A DNA stretch of 38,545 bases from an uncultured Oscillospiraceae bacterium (GTDB taxonomy: Bacteria > Bacillota > Clostridia > Oscillospirales > Oscillospiraceae), in the NCBI GenBank assembly GCA_947626785.1, contig CANQTO010000022.1, positions 1 to 38,545 on the forward strand, written 5' to 3'. Shown in pieces: positions 23,298 to 30,959 of the stretch. Within the stretch, counting starts at the first letter, position 1; each line of letters opens with the position of its first letter. The notes beneath the pieces were generated by a model that saw only the letters and a list, made by a program, of their open reading frames with translations, was not told where the DNA came from and made no database searches. The position numbers and the translations under genes are program-made.

Positions 23298-23399
23298 CGT
23301 CAGAAGAAGGCTGTAAAGCCACCTGGCGGCACAAGTGCCGTCAGGTCGGCGGACAGCCTCCTTCTTCCTTCTCAACTCAAAGCGTACGCTTTGAGTTGA
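23298..23399 (+). repeat. Modular hairpin repeat, family I, copy 3
   Basis: Order on the plus strand: CGTCAGAAGAAG (23298-23309); an outer stem AGGCTGT/ACAGCCT (23308-23314 with 23353-23359); hairpin A of 11 bp with loop CAAG (23321-23331 with 23336-23346); the block CCTCCTTCTTCCTTCTC (23357-23373); hairpin B, a 28-bp palindrome without loop (23372-23399). The constant blocks are identical to those of copy 1 in inverted orientation, while both hairpin stems differ. Confidence 0.6.
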
Positions 23400-23574
23400 A
23401 GAGGACGAGCAGCGGCGTGAACGAGCTTTCGGCTTTTAGACGGAAGCGAGTGAATGAAGCTTGCGAGGACGACGCACGCACAAGACCAACAAGGCTCGCC
23501 GGGTGATCGACGAACTGCGCTTATATGCCAAAAGAGCTCTGAAAAGTTTTTTCAAAGCTCTTTTTCTCTATCTA

Positions 23575-23739
23575 TTATTCCTCGCCCGCGCCGGAGATGT
23601 AAGTCTCCTCTGCCTCCTGCTGGGCTGCCATTAAAAGCTGGGCGGCTTCGACCGCATTCCCACGCTGGATCTCCTCAATGGCTTCCGTCACCTGATTGAA
23701 CAGACGGTAATACATGGCCTTATAGATGGAAACAGTAAT
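23575..23739 (-). CDS. Conserved-looking small protein, non-ATG start likely
   Basis: Minus strand, stop at 23575. The frame reads ITVSIYKAMYYRLFNQV followed by an acidic helix (TEAIEEIQRGN) and ends SGAGEE, about 54 residues. An AGGAGG site lies 8 nt before an ATT codon at 23739, the best-placed start; GTG at 23748 or ATG at 23715 are alternatives. Proteins of this look are, to my recollection, often found beside small XRE regulators in Clostridia, but no function is known. A consensus promoter with a large palindrome precedes it, and the XRE gene is divergent, so it is very likely a regulated target of that protein. Confidence 0.55.
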   Translation of the reverse strand: MTVSIYKAMYYRLFNQVTEAIEEIQRGNAVEAAQLLMAAQQEAEETYISGAGEE

Positions 23740-23785
23740 ACGCGACACCTCCTCTCATAACTAATTGAATTGTACCACTGGGACA

Positions 23786-23814
23786 ATTATACATAATTTA
23801 ATTATGTATGTCAA
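23786..23814 (-). promoter_or_regulatory. Consensus promoter with 21-bp operator palindrome
   Basis: Minus strand TTGACA (23814-23809), a 17-bp spacer and TATAAT (23791-23786): both elements are perfect consensus. The spacer is filled by a perfect palindrome, ATACATAATT-T-AATTATGTAT (23789-23809), which touches both promoter elements. A bound repressor would block RNA polymerase completely. Confidence 0.8.
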
Positions 23815-23895
23815 CAAAATATATAGTAGGATTATCTAAAACTGCCTGCCCTACATAGTAAAATTGAAGAAAATAATCTTTGAAGCGGTGATACT

Positions 23896-24204
23896 GTGGA
23901 GCAGGCGGAATTCATCAAGAGACTTGTACAACTCAGAATGAACAAAGGCGTCTCGGCCAGAGATATGAGCCTGTCTCTGGGGCAGAGCGAAAGCTATATC
24001 AGCACTCTGGAGAACGGCAAGGGCTATCCCTCCATGCCGGTGTTCTTCTATATCTGCGAGTACTTCGGCATCACGCCCAAGGAGTTCTTCGACCTGGAGA
24101 CCACCAACCCCCAGAAGACCAGCAGGCTGGCCGAGCTCTCCCGCTCGCTGAACAACGAACAGCTGGATCTGCTCATTGCCCTGGTCAAGGAGATGAAAAA
24201 GTAG
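23896..24204 (+). CDS. XRE-family small DNA-binding regulator
   Basis: A 102-residue protein starting at GTG. The helix-turn-helix (GVSARDMSLSLGQSESYISTLENGKGYP, about residues 18-45) is of the Cro/CI type, followed by FFYICEYFGITPKEFFD and a short C-terminal helix that may form dimers. It is divergent from the small ORF and is the natural candidate to bind the 21-bp palindrome at 23789-23809. The start has only a weak GCGG-type site 8 nt upstream, suggesting low expression. It converges on larC with six bases between the coding regions. Confidence 0.88.
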   Translation: MEQAEFIKRLVQLRMNKGVSARDMSLSLGQSESYISTLENGKGYPSMPVFFYICEYFGITPKEFFDLETTNPQKTSRLAELSRSLNNEQLDLLIALVKEMKK

Positions 24205-24210
24205 TTTACT

Positions 24211-25404
24211 CTATTGCTCTTTCCGGGCCTGTTCCTCCGCCTGACGGAGGGAGAGGCCCTTTTCCCGCGCCAGGCGGGCTAAGTCCTCATACTCCGGCTT
24301 CTCCCGGCACACGCCCCAGCCCTGGGCCTGCTTGAAACGCACCGGCCCCAGGGCCGTCTCTTTTGTATATGCGCTCCGCTCCAGCACCGCCCGGCGGCAC
24401 CGGTTCTCCCGGACGCCGAGAGTGCTGGTGTGCAGGAACAGCGCCTTGAGCAGCGCTTCCCGCTGCTCCGGGCGGCACAGGCAGCTCAGCTTCAGGCCGG
24501 GCCTGCCTTTTTTCATGCCGATGGCCTCGGTCCACACGTCCAGGGCCCCGGCCTTGAAGAGCTCCTCCGAGGCGAAGGCAAGGGCCTCCGCCGTCATGTC
24601 GTCCAAGTTGCAGCTGAGCTCTAAAACCTCATCCTCCATCTGTTCCTCCGTCTGACCCAGGAGGGCCCGGAGGAGGTTGGCGGTCTCAAAATCTTTTGTG
24701 CCGGTGCCGCAGCCGGCGGCCTCCACCCGCAAGAGGGGCAGGGGGCCGAATCCGTCCGCAAAGTGCCGAAGCAGAGCCGCCCCCGTGGGGGTGCACATCT
24801 CGCCCTGAATCTCCCCGGCGTAGATGGGCAGGCCCCGGAGCAAGAGCTCCGTGGCCGGGGCGGGAACGGGCAGGATGCCGTGGGCGCACTTCACCGTGCC
24901 GCTGCCCACCCGGATGGGGGAGCAGAACACCTTCTCCGGCCCGATGCGCTCCATCAGCAGGCACACGCCCAGGATGTCCGCCAGGGCGTCCAGGGAGCCC
25001 AGCTCGTGGAAGTGGATGTTTTCCACCGGCTGGCCGTGGACCCGGCTCTCCGCCTGGGCCACCAGGCCGTAAACGGCTTTGGCGTTGGCCTTTACCCGCT
25101 CCGGCAGGGACAGCGCGTCGATCTTTTCAGCCAGCTCCGCCGCGGTGACGTGATGGTGGTGATGGTGGTGGACAGGCTCCTCCGGGGGCTCCGCCCCCTC
25201 CTCGCGCCCGCCGATGAGCACGCGCATATGGGTGCCCCGGATGCCCCGCTTGCTGTCCGGCTCCGCGCTGACCTCCGCCAGACCCGCCAGAGCGCCGTTT
25301 AAGTCACGGAGAAAGCCCTCCCTGTCCGGGCAGAGCTCGTAGAGCGCGCCCATGAGCATGTCGCCCGCCGCGCCCATGGCGCAGTCGAAATATAAGACCT
25401 TCAT
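24211..25404 (-). CDS. larC: LarC, nickel insertion protein for the NPN cofactor
   Basis: A 397-residue protein. MKVLYFDCAMGAAGDM is the LarC start, FHELGSLDALADILG and CNLDDMTAEALAFASEEL are core motifs, and a run of seven histidines (79-85) provides a metal-rich loop. LarC inserts nickel into the pyridinium-dithiocarboxylate mononucleotide cofactor of lactate racemase-type enzymes. In Lactobacillus the gene is split by a programmed frameshift (larC1/larC2); here it is one open frame. It follows larB by 12 nt. LarA and LarE, the apoenzyme and sulfur transferase, are not in the window. Confidence 0.93.
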   Translation of the reverse strand: MKVLYFDCAMGAAGDMLMGALYELCPDREGFLRDLNGALAGLAEVSAEPDSKRGIRGTHMRVLIGGREEGAEPPEEPVHHHHHHHVTAAELAEKIDALSLPERVKANAKAVYGLVAQAESRVHGQPVENIHFHELGSLDALADILGVCLLMERIGPEKVFCSPIRVGSGTVKCAHGILPVPAPATELLLRGLPIYAGEIQGEMCTPTGAALLRHFADGFGPLPLLRVEAAGCGTGTKDFETANLLRALLGQTEEQMEDEVLELSCNLDDMTAEALAFASEELFKAGALDVWTEAIGMKKGRPGLKLSCLCRPEQREALLKALFLHTSTLGVRENRCRRAVLERSAYTKETALGPVRFKQAQGWGVCREKPEYEDLARLAREKGLSLRQAEEQARKEQ

Positions 25405-25416
25405 TGTTCGCCTCTC

Positions 25417-26169
25417 TCAGTCCAGATGGTTGATCATACTGGCCATATAGCCCGCGCCGAAGCCGTTGTCGATGTTCACCACCGACACGCCGCTGGCGCA
25501 GGAGTTGAGCATGCTCAGCAGGGCGGCGATACCGCCTAAAGAGGCTCCATAGCCCACGCTGGTGGGCACGGCGATCACCGGACAGTCGGCCAGGCCGCCG
25601 ATGACGCTGGGCAGCGCCCCCTCCATGCCCGCCACGGCCACGATGACCCGGGCGCTCATGATCTGGTCCATGTGGCTCAAAAGCCGGTGGATGCCGGAGA
25701 CGCCCACGTCGTACAGCCGGTGGACCTCATTTCCCAGCACCTCCGCCGTGATAGCGGCCTCCTCGGCCACAGGGATATCGCTGGTGCCGCCGGTGGTGAC
25801 CACGATCTTGCCCTTTCCCGTGGGCTGGGGCAGCCTGCCCACCACGCCGGTCTTGGACAGGGACTCGTAGCTCAGGGGCAGCTCTTTCTCCACCAGCTCC
25901 GCCGCCTCCCGGCTCATCCGGGTTATGAGCACCGTCTCCTGGCCGCTCTCCCGCATGGCCCGGGCGATGCCTAAGATCTGCTCCGGGGTCTTGCCCGCCC
26001 CGTAGATGATCTCCGGCGTGCCCTGGCGCAATCCCCGGTGGAGGTCTACTTTGGCGTAGTCCCCCAGCTCCGCGATGGGCTGCATCTTTAATTGCAGCAG
26101 CGCCTCGTCTACTCCGGTCTCTCCCCTGGCCACGCTCTCCAGCAGCAGCCGGATCTCCCGCTTGTCCAT
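25417..26169 (-). CDS. larB: LarB, nicotinate dinucleotide carboxylase for NPN cofactor
   Basis: A 250-residue protein homologous to the PurE-like AIR carboxylase fold. LarB carboxylates and hydrolyses nicotinic acid adenine dinucleotide, the first step of nickel-pincer cofactor synthesis. Visible motifs are VVTTGGTSDIPVAEEA (123-138), DVGVSGIHRL and GMEGALPSVIGGL, with VPTSVGYGASLGG in the C-terminal part. Full length; the start follows GAGGGTG. It is the first gene of a larB-larC operon. Confidence 0.93.
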   Translation of the reverse strand: MDKREIRLLLESVARGETGVDEALLQLKMQPIAELGDYAKVDLHRGLRQGTPEIIYGAGKTPEQILGIARAMRESGQETVLITRMSREAAELVEKELPLSYESLSKTGVVGRLPQPTGKGKIVVTTGGTSDIPVAEEAAITAEVLGNEVHRLYDVGVSGIHRLLSHMDQIMSARVIVAVAGMEGALPSVIGGLADCPVIAVPTSVGYGASLGGIAALLSMLNSCASGVSVVNIDNGFGAGYMASMINHLD

Positions 26170-26201
26170 GCGCTCACCCTCTCTGTAAAATAGATTGCCT
26201 T

Positions 26202-26230
26202 ATCATATCAGATTCTTGGCCCCGCCGCAA
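26202..26230 (-). promoter_or_regulatory. Promoter of larB-larC
   Basis: Minus strand TTGCGG (26230-26225), a 17-bp spacer and TATGAT (26207-26202), about 33 nt before the larB start. A small hairpin GCCGC/GCGGC at 26259-26275 separates it from the polymerase gene. Confidence 0.5.
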
Positions 26231-26284
26231 GTCAAAAATGGAAAACCGGCCTATTTGCCGCTTTTTCGGCGGCTTTTGTCTGTT

Positions 26285-27472
26285 TCAGTCGGAAACTCTC
26301 AAAGGATCGCCGCCGCGGATGATGCTGTTTTTGCCGTATTTGCCCCGGATGGCGTCCAGGGTCCGGTCCAGGGAGCGCCGCTTGGCCTCCAGGACCGGGT
26401 CGGAGAAGAGGCTCAGCTGCCGGGGGGCGCCGGCGGGGCAGAGCTCGCAGCAGCGCAGGCCCAGGCCCCGCAGAGGACCGGGCCAGCGGTGGACCTGCCG
26501 GAAGAGGCCCATGGCCTGCTCTAAAAGCTCCCGGTTGGAGTCGCTGGGGCTCTCCAGGCGGACCCGGTGGCTGGTCCAGCTCAGGTCCGTGGAGCGCAGC
26601 TCGATCTCCAGGGTGCGGCAGCAATACCCCGCTTCCCGGAGCCGGGCCCCCACGCTCTCGGACAGGGCCGTGAAGGTCCGCAGCACGTCCCGCTCGCAGA
26701 GCAGGTCCCGGGGGGCGGTGGTGCTGTTGCCGATGGACTTGGGCGGGGGAAACTCCTCCTCCCGGCGCACCGGGCTCTGGTCCAGGCCATTGGCCCAGGC
26801 GTGGAGGGTGGGGCCCGCTTTGCCCAGCCGCCGCCGGAGCAGCTCCGGCTCCGCCGCCGCCAGCTGGCCGATGCGGAGGATGCCCATGCCCTCCAGCCGG
26901 GCGGCGGTGTGGGGGCCCACCATCAGCAGGTCGGACACCGGCAGGGGCCAGACCAGGGAGCGGAAGTTCTCCCGGCTGATGGCCGTCACCGCGTCGGGCT
27001 TTTTGTAGTCGGAGCCCAGCTTGGCGAAGACCTTGTTCCAGGACACGCCCACGCTGACGGTCAGCCCCGTCTCCCGGCGGACCTGCCGCCGGAGCTCCTG
27101 GGCCGCCGCCTCCCCGTCGGCCCGGCCCAGGCAGCCGGTCAGGTCCAGCCAGCTCTCGTCCAGGCCGAAGGGCTCGCAGCGGTCGGTGTAGCGCTCATAG
27201 ATCTGCCGCACCAGGCGGGAGTATTTCTCGTAGCGGTCAAAATGGGGCGGCACCAGCTCCAGGGCGGGGCAGAGCTGCCGGGCCTGCCAGATGGCCATGC
27301 CGGTCTTGACCCCGGCCCGCTTGGCCAGCTCGTCCTTGGCCAGGACGATGCCCCGCCGGGTCGCCGCGTCCCCGCAGACGGCCATGGGCTGCCCCCGCAG
27401 CCGGGGCTCGTAGAGCAGTTCGATGTTGGCGTAACAGGCGTTGATGTCCGAGTGAAGAATGACGCGGTCCAT
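26285..27472 (-). CDS. dinB: DNA polymerase IV, Y-family
   Basis: A 395-residue translesion polymerase. The catalytic acids are present: D9 in LHSDINAC and D105-E106 in FGLDESWLD. SVGVSWNKVFAKLGSDYKKPDA (about 140-161) is the family signature, GPHTAARLEGMGI a helix-hairpin-helix, and QLSLF (352-356) a sliding-clamp-binding motif, here 39 residues before the end. Steric-gate position C13-Y14 follows the family. It lies divergent from a LexA-like repressor with shared operators, so expression is probably induced by DNA damage. Confidence 0.92.
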   Translation of the reverse strand: MDRVILHSDINACYANIELLYEPRLRGQPMAVCGDAATRRGIVLAKDELAKRAGVKTGMAIWQARQLCPALELVPPHFDRYEKYSRLVRQIYERYTDRCEPFGLDESWLDLTGCLGRADGEAAAQELRRQVRRETGLTVSVGVSWNKVFAKLGSDYKKPDAVTAISRENFRSLVWPLPVSDLLMVGPHTAARLEGMGILRIGQLAAAEPELLRRRLGKAGPTLHAWANGLDQSPVRREEEFPPPKSIGNSTTAPRDLLCERDVLRTFTALSESVGARLREAGYCCRTLEIELRSTDLSWTSHRVRLESPSDSNRELLEQAMGLFRQVHRWPGPLRGLGLRCCELCPAGAPRQLSLFSDPVLEAKRRSLDRTLDAIRGKYGKNSIIRGGDPLRVSD

Positions 27473-27486
27473 GGCATTTCTCCTGA

Positions 27487-27593
27487 TCCGATAATAAGGC
27501 CATTATAATACGCCTATTAAGATAAGTAAAGAGGAAATAATATCCGATCAGGAGAAAATCGGACTTGCAATCGGACGCCGGAAGGTGTATACT
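27487..27593. promoter_or_regulatory. Divergent promoters with TCCGAT operators
   Basis: Plus strand: TTGCAA (27565-27570), 17 bp, TATACT (27588-27593) drives the S24 repressor. Minus strand: TTTACT (27530-27525), 17 bp, TATAAT (27507-27502) drives dinB. The half-site TCCGAT or its complement occurs four times: 27487-27492, 27543-27548, 27558-27563 and 27570-27575. The middle two form TCCGAT-N9-ATCGGA; the last overlaps the plus -35; the first sits next to the dinB ribosome-binding site. Confidence 0.7.
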
Positions 27594-27626
27594 ATAGCAA
27601 AAAGAATACAGGATGAGGAGAGAACT

Positions 27627-28325
27627 ATGGAATTCGGAGAGATCATCGCCCGGCGGCGCAGGGAGCTGCGCCTGAGCCAGGCGGAGCTGGCTGCCCGGCT
27701 GACGGCGGCGGGCTGGCCGGTGACCAATCAGGCTTTGTCCAAATGGGAGAAGGGGGCCACGCTCCCCAACGCCCGGCAGTTTTTGTCTTTGTGCGAAGCC
27801 CTGGAGATCGAGGACATCCGGGGCGCCTTCTGCGAGGGCGGCGGCGAGGGGCTGCTGGCCCGGCTCAACCGGGAGGGCCGCCGGAAGGCCCTGGACTATA
27901 TCCAGCTGCTGCGGGACAGCGGGCGCTACGGCCTGCCCCGGGAGCCGGAGGAGCTCCCGGCCCGCTGCCTGCCGCTGTACTCCCTGGCCGTCTCCGCCGG
28001 TACCGGCCAGTTTCTGGACGGGGAGGACTACGAGATGGTGGAGGTGGGCGCGGAGGTCCCCGAGGGGGCCAATTTCGGCGTCCGCGTGGCCGGGGACAGC
28101 ATGGAGCCGGAATTTCACGACGGGCAGACCGTCTGGGTGCGCCAGCAGCGGAGCCTGATGACCGGGGAGATCGGCATCTTCCTCTACGACGGCAGCGCCT
28201 ACCTGAAAAAGCTGGTGGCCCTGGAGGGCTCCATGGCCCTGCGCTCCTTGAATCCCAAGTACCCGGATATCGTCATTTCCCCGGAGCTGCCCCTGCGGGT
28301 GCTGGGGAAGGTGCTGCGGCAGTAA
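27627..28325 (+). CDS. LexA/CI-like repressor: XRE HTH plus S24 peptidase domain
   Basis: A 232-residue regulator. Residues 5-60 form an XRE helix-turn-helix (LSQAELAARL, TNQALSKWEKG). Residues 117-225 form the S24 domain: cleavage-site-like A124-G125 in AVSAGTGQF, nucleophile S158 in GDSMEPEF, and general base K194 in AYLKKL. It should cut itself when RecA filaments form, like phage CI and HdiR, and release its targets. It is probably not the housekeeping LexA because the HTH is of the XRE type. The ATG follows GAGGAG. No phage genes adjoin, so it seems to be a chromosomal damage switch for dinB. Confidence 0.88.
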   Translation: MEFGEIIARRRRELRLSQAELAARLTAAGWPVTNQALSKWEKGATLPNARQFLSLCEALEIEDIRGAFCEGGGEGLLARLNREGRRKALDYIQLLRDSGRYGLPREPEELPARCLPLYSLAVSAGTGQFLDGEDYEMVEVGAEVPEGANFGVRVAGDSMEPEFHDGQTVWVRQQRSLMTGEIGIFLYDGSAYLKKLVALEGSMALRSLNPKYPDIVISPELPLRVLGKVLRQ

Positions 28326-28347
28326 CCGACAGAAAGGGGAATTTTCT

Positions 28348-29157
28348 GTGTCTGTTTTGATCTTTTTTATGGCGCTGGGCATTTTCGCGGCGGCGCTGCT
28401 GGTCTCTGTGGGCGGGGCCGCCTGGTGGCAGGGCCTGCTGCTGGCCCTGGGGGTCTACCTGCTGCTGCATGTATTGTACCTGGTGGCGCTCTACTTGGCC
28501 GCCCTGACGGTGGACCGGGAGAAGCCCCTGGAGAAGCAGGTCGCCTTCTGCCGGGACGGCTGCGGCCGGGTGATCGGCGCGCTGAACGCCTACTGCGGCT
28601 TAAAGCCCCGGCTGATCGGGCTGGAGAAGCTGCCGGAGGACCGGCGCTTCCTGCTGGTGTGCAACCACCGGTCCATGTTCGACCCCTGCCTGGTCATCGA
28701 CCGGCTGCGGCACTGGAACATCGCCTTCGTCTCCAAGCCCTCCAACCTGGAGATCCCCCTCATCGGCCGCATCGCTTACGCCTCCGGCTTCCTGGCCATC
28801 GACCGGGAGAACGACCGGAACGCCCTGCGCACCATCCTCCAGGCAGCGGACTATCTGAAGCGGGGCGTCTGCTCCATCGGCGTGTACCCGGAGGGCACCC
28901 GGGGCAAGGGCGGGGAGCTGCTGCCCTTCCATCCGGGCTGCTTCAAGATCGCCCAGCGGGCCGGAGCGCCCCTGGTCATCGCCGCCGTCCGGGGCACGGA
29001 GAATATACGGAAGGACCTGCCCTTCCGGCGCACAGAGGTGACCATGGAGATCCTGGAGGTGCTGGAGCCGGAGCGGGTCAAGGCCATGAGCACCAATGAG
29101 CTGTCGGACTACACCCGGCAGAGGATCGAAGCCTGGCTTCGGGAGACGGCGGCATGA
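28348..29157 (+). CDS. plsC: 1-acyl-sn-glycerol-3-phosphate acyltransferase
   Basis: A 269-residue membrane-bound enzyme starting at GTG after AAAGGGGA. Two hydrophobic helices (2-23 and 28-53) precede the acyltransferase domain. NHRSMFD (106-112) holds the catalytic H(X4)D pair H107/D112, and PEGTRGKGG (181-189) is the glycerol-phosphate-binding motif. It adds the second acyl chain to lysophosphatidic acid. It overlaps the next gene by ATGA, tying it to fatty-acid reduction. Confidence 0.88.
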   Translation: MSVLIFFMALGIFAAALLVSVGGAAWWQGLLLALGVYLLLHVLYLVALYLAALTVDREKPLEKQVAFCRDGCGRVIGALNAYCGLKPRLIGLEKLPEDRRFLLVCNHRSMFDPCLVIDRLRHWNIAFVSKPSNLEIPLIGRIAYASGFLAIDRENDRNALRTILQAADYLKRGVCSIGVYPEGTRGKGGELLPFHPGCFKIAQRAGAPLVIAAVRGTENIRKDLPFRRTEVTMEILEVLEPERVKAMSTNELSDYTRQRIEAWLRETAA

Positions 29158-29882
29158 GAGACGTGGCTTTGGTGACAGGCTCCTCCCGGGGCATCGGGGC
29201 GGCGGTGGCCGAGGCCCTGGCCCTGGAGGGCTGGGACCTGTGCATCAATTACATTGAACGGCAGGATCTGGCCGAGGCCCTGAAGGCAAAGCTGAAGAGC
29301 CGGGGCTGCCGGGTGATGAGCTGCCAGGCCGATGTGGCCGACGCCGGGGCTGTGGCGGCCATGTTCCGCCGGATCGAGGCGGAGCTGGGGCCGGTGACGC
29401 TGCTGGTGAACAACGCGGGCATCGCCAAACAGATGCAGTTTCAGGACATCGCCCCGGAGAGCTGGCGGCGGATGTTCGACGTGAACCTGGGCGGCTGCTA
29501 CAACTGCGTCCAGGAGGCGCTGCCTCATATGCTCCATGAGCACGCCGGCTGCATCATCAACATGAGCTCCATCTGGGGCACCCACGGGGCCTCCTGCGAG
29601 GCGGCCTATTCCTCCACCAAGCACGCCATCGTGGGCCTGACCAAGTCCTTGGCGGCGGAGCTGGCCCCTACCGGCATCCGGGTCAACTGCGTGGCCCCCG
29701 GCGTCATCGACACCGATATGGTCCAGGTCCTGGGGCAGGAGACTTTGGAGCAGCTGGCGACCGAGATCCCCCTGGGCCGCCTGGGCAGGCCTGAGGAGAT
29801 CGCCCAGGCGGTGCTGTATCTGGCCCGGGCTGCGTATACCACCGGCCAGGTGCTCACCGTGGACGGGGGATTCATGCCTTAA
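29154..29882 (+). CDS. Short-chain dehydrogenase, FabG-like 3-oxoacyl-ACP reductase
   Basis: A 242-residue SDR enzyme. TGSSRGIG (8-15) is the NADP-binding loop, NNAG (86-89) and N111 are conserved, and the catalytic triad is S139, Y152, K156 (YSSTK). [11 protein letters not shown] and the end [13 protein letters not shown] are FabG hallmarks. It may be the fatty-acid synthesis reductase or a paralogue; no acyl-carrier or fab genes adjoin. It is translationally coupled to plsC. Confidence 0.85.
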   Translation: MRDVALVTGSSRGIGAAVAEALALEGWDLCINYIERQDLAEALKAKLKSRGCRVMSCQADVADAGAVAAMFRRIEAELGPVTLLVNNAGIAKQMQFQDIAPESWRRMFDVNLGGCYNCVQEALPHMLHEHAGCIINMSSIWGTHGASCEAAYSSTKHAIVGLTKSLAAELAPTGIRVNCVAPGVIDTDMVQVLGQETLEQLATEIPLGRLGRPEEIAQAVLYLARAAYTTGQVLTVDGGFMP

Positions 29883-29985
29883 AATTCAGATGAGCCTGTA
29901 TAATTTCACATCCGGGTTGGGAGAATATTCTCAGCACCCTACATATATTGTATTGGGCGACACTTTTCCGGAGTGTGAAAACAGC

Positions 29986-30336
29986 ATGGTCAAACGAGGA
30001 GATATCTATTACGCCGACCTGAGCCCGGTGGTGGGCAGCGAGCAGGGGGGCATGCGCCCCGTGCTCATCGTACAGAACGACACCGGAAACCGGCACAGTC
30101 CCACGGTGATCGCCGCGGCCATCACCAGCCAGACCGGCAAGGCCCGCCTGCCCACCCACATCAGCCTGTCCGGGCAGAGCGTGGGCCTGAACCGGGACAG
30201 CGTGATCCTTTTGGAGCAGATCCGGACCATCGACAAATCCCGCCTGCGGGAGCGGATGGGCCGGCTGGACGAGGGGACCATGAGCGCTGTGGACAGCGCC
30301 TTGGCTGTCAGCTTCGGTCTGGGCACCATTTCCTGA
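29986..30336 (+). CDS. mazF: MazF/PemK-family endoribonuclease toxin, no antitoxin adjacent
   Basis: A 116-residue protein with the full MazF fold: [29 protein letters not shown] at the N-terminus (arginine and glycine of the active loop), [10 protein letters not shown], and the C-terminal [10 protein letters not shown]. It resembles Bacillus NdoA/EndoA, which cuts mRNA at short sequence motifs. The ATG at 29986 is used; earlier in-frame codons give sequence unlike MazF. No MazE-like gene precedes it. It ends at a strong terminator and probably has its own weak upstream promoter (TATAAT at 29899). Confidence 0.9.
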   Translation: MVKRGDIYYADLSPVVGSEQGGMRPVLIVQNDTGNRHSPTVIAAAITSQTGKARLPTHISLSGQSVGLNRDSVILLEQIRTIDKSRLRERMGRLDEGTMSAVDSALAVSFGLGTIS

Positions 30337-30348
30337 AAGAATAAGTGC

Positions 30349-30386
30349 GCCACCCTGTTCATAAGGTATGGACAGGGTGGCTTTTT
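30349..30386 (+). terminator. Intrinsic terminator after mazF
   Basis: GCCACCCTGT (30349-30358) pairs perfectly with ACAGGGTGGC (30372-30381), followed by five T residues. Confidence 0.88.
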
Positions 30387-30416
30387 GCGTCTGGCAGCAC
30401 GGGGAAGGGAGGAAAA

Positions 30417-30890
30417 GTGGTCTATCCGATACAGGGCTATGCCCCGGAGGAGGGCTGGCTCCGCCTGGAGCGGGCGGGGCTCTATACGCTCCTGGAGGCC
30501 CGGCTCCCTGCCTCCGGACAGCTGACCCGGCTCTGGGCCGTGGGCCGGGGAGGGGACCGGGCCTATCTGGGGCTGCTCGTTCCGGAGGGGGACGGGCTGT
30601 ACCTGCGCCGCCGCCTGTCGGCTGCGGAGATGAAAAAGTTCCCGGCAGAGCTGGCCTATGCCAGTACCCGGGAACCGGAGGCGGAAACGGCTGCGGAAAC
30701 GGGACCGGAACCGGAGCCGGAAGAGGCGGGGGAGGACGGGCTGCTGTGGTTTGCCCGGCCCGACGGGAGCCTGACCGCCTTCAATGGCCGGGGGATCCTG
30801 CTGGCCCTGCCCGCCCAGCTCCGCCGGACGCCGCCTGGGGTCCGGCTGGCGCGCATCGAGGGGAGAGATTATCTGATATTCCGGGCTTGA
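30417..30890 (+). CDS. Unrecognised 157-residue protein
   Basis: The GTG at 30417 follows GGGAGG by four bases; earlier in-frame codons lie in the mazF terminator. The product starts MVYPIQGYAPEEGWLRLERAG, a beta-rich N-terminal part (residues 1-70) followed by an acidic linker of alternating proline, glutamate and alanine (about 84-105), and a second small globular part ending GRDYLIFRA. There is no signal peptide or membrane segment. The two similar-sized halves around the linker could be a duplicated small domain, but I cannot support this by clear repeats. The promoter of the next gene overlaps its stop. Confidence 0.6.
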   Translation: MVYPIQGYAPEEGWLRLERAGLYTLLEARLPASGQLTRLWAVGRGGDRAYLGLLVPEGDGLYLRRRLSAAEMKKFPAELAYASTREPEAETAAETGPEPEPEEAGEDGLLWFARPDGSLTAFNGRGILLALPAQLRRTPPGVRLARIEGRDYLIFRA

Positions 30891-30915
30891 GAAACGCAGT
30901 GAAATGGTATATAAT
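30887..30915 (+). promoter_or_regulatory. Promoter of pyrimidine-nucleoside phosphorylase
   Basis: TTGAGA (30887-30892), a 17-bp spacer and consensus TATAAT (30910-30915). It overlaps the end of the preceding gene; GAGAGGAGAG lies before the ATG at 30960. Confidence 0.75.
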
Positions 30916-30959
30916 GGATATAAACTAATCAATCCTAATACCTGAGAGGAGAGAGAACG

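Noticed and set aside
23174-23399. CRISPR array among the hairpins
   Set aside because: There are no regularly spaced identical repeats; stems differ and spacing is irregular.
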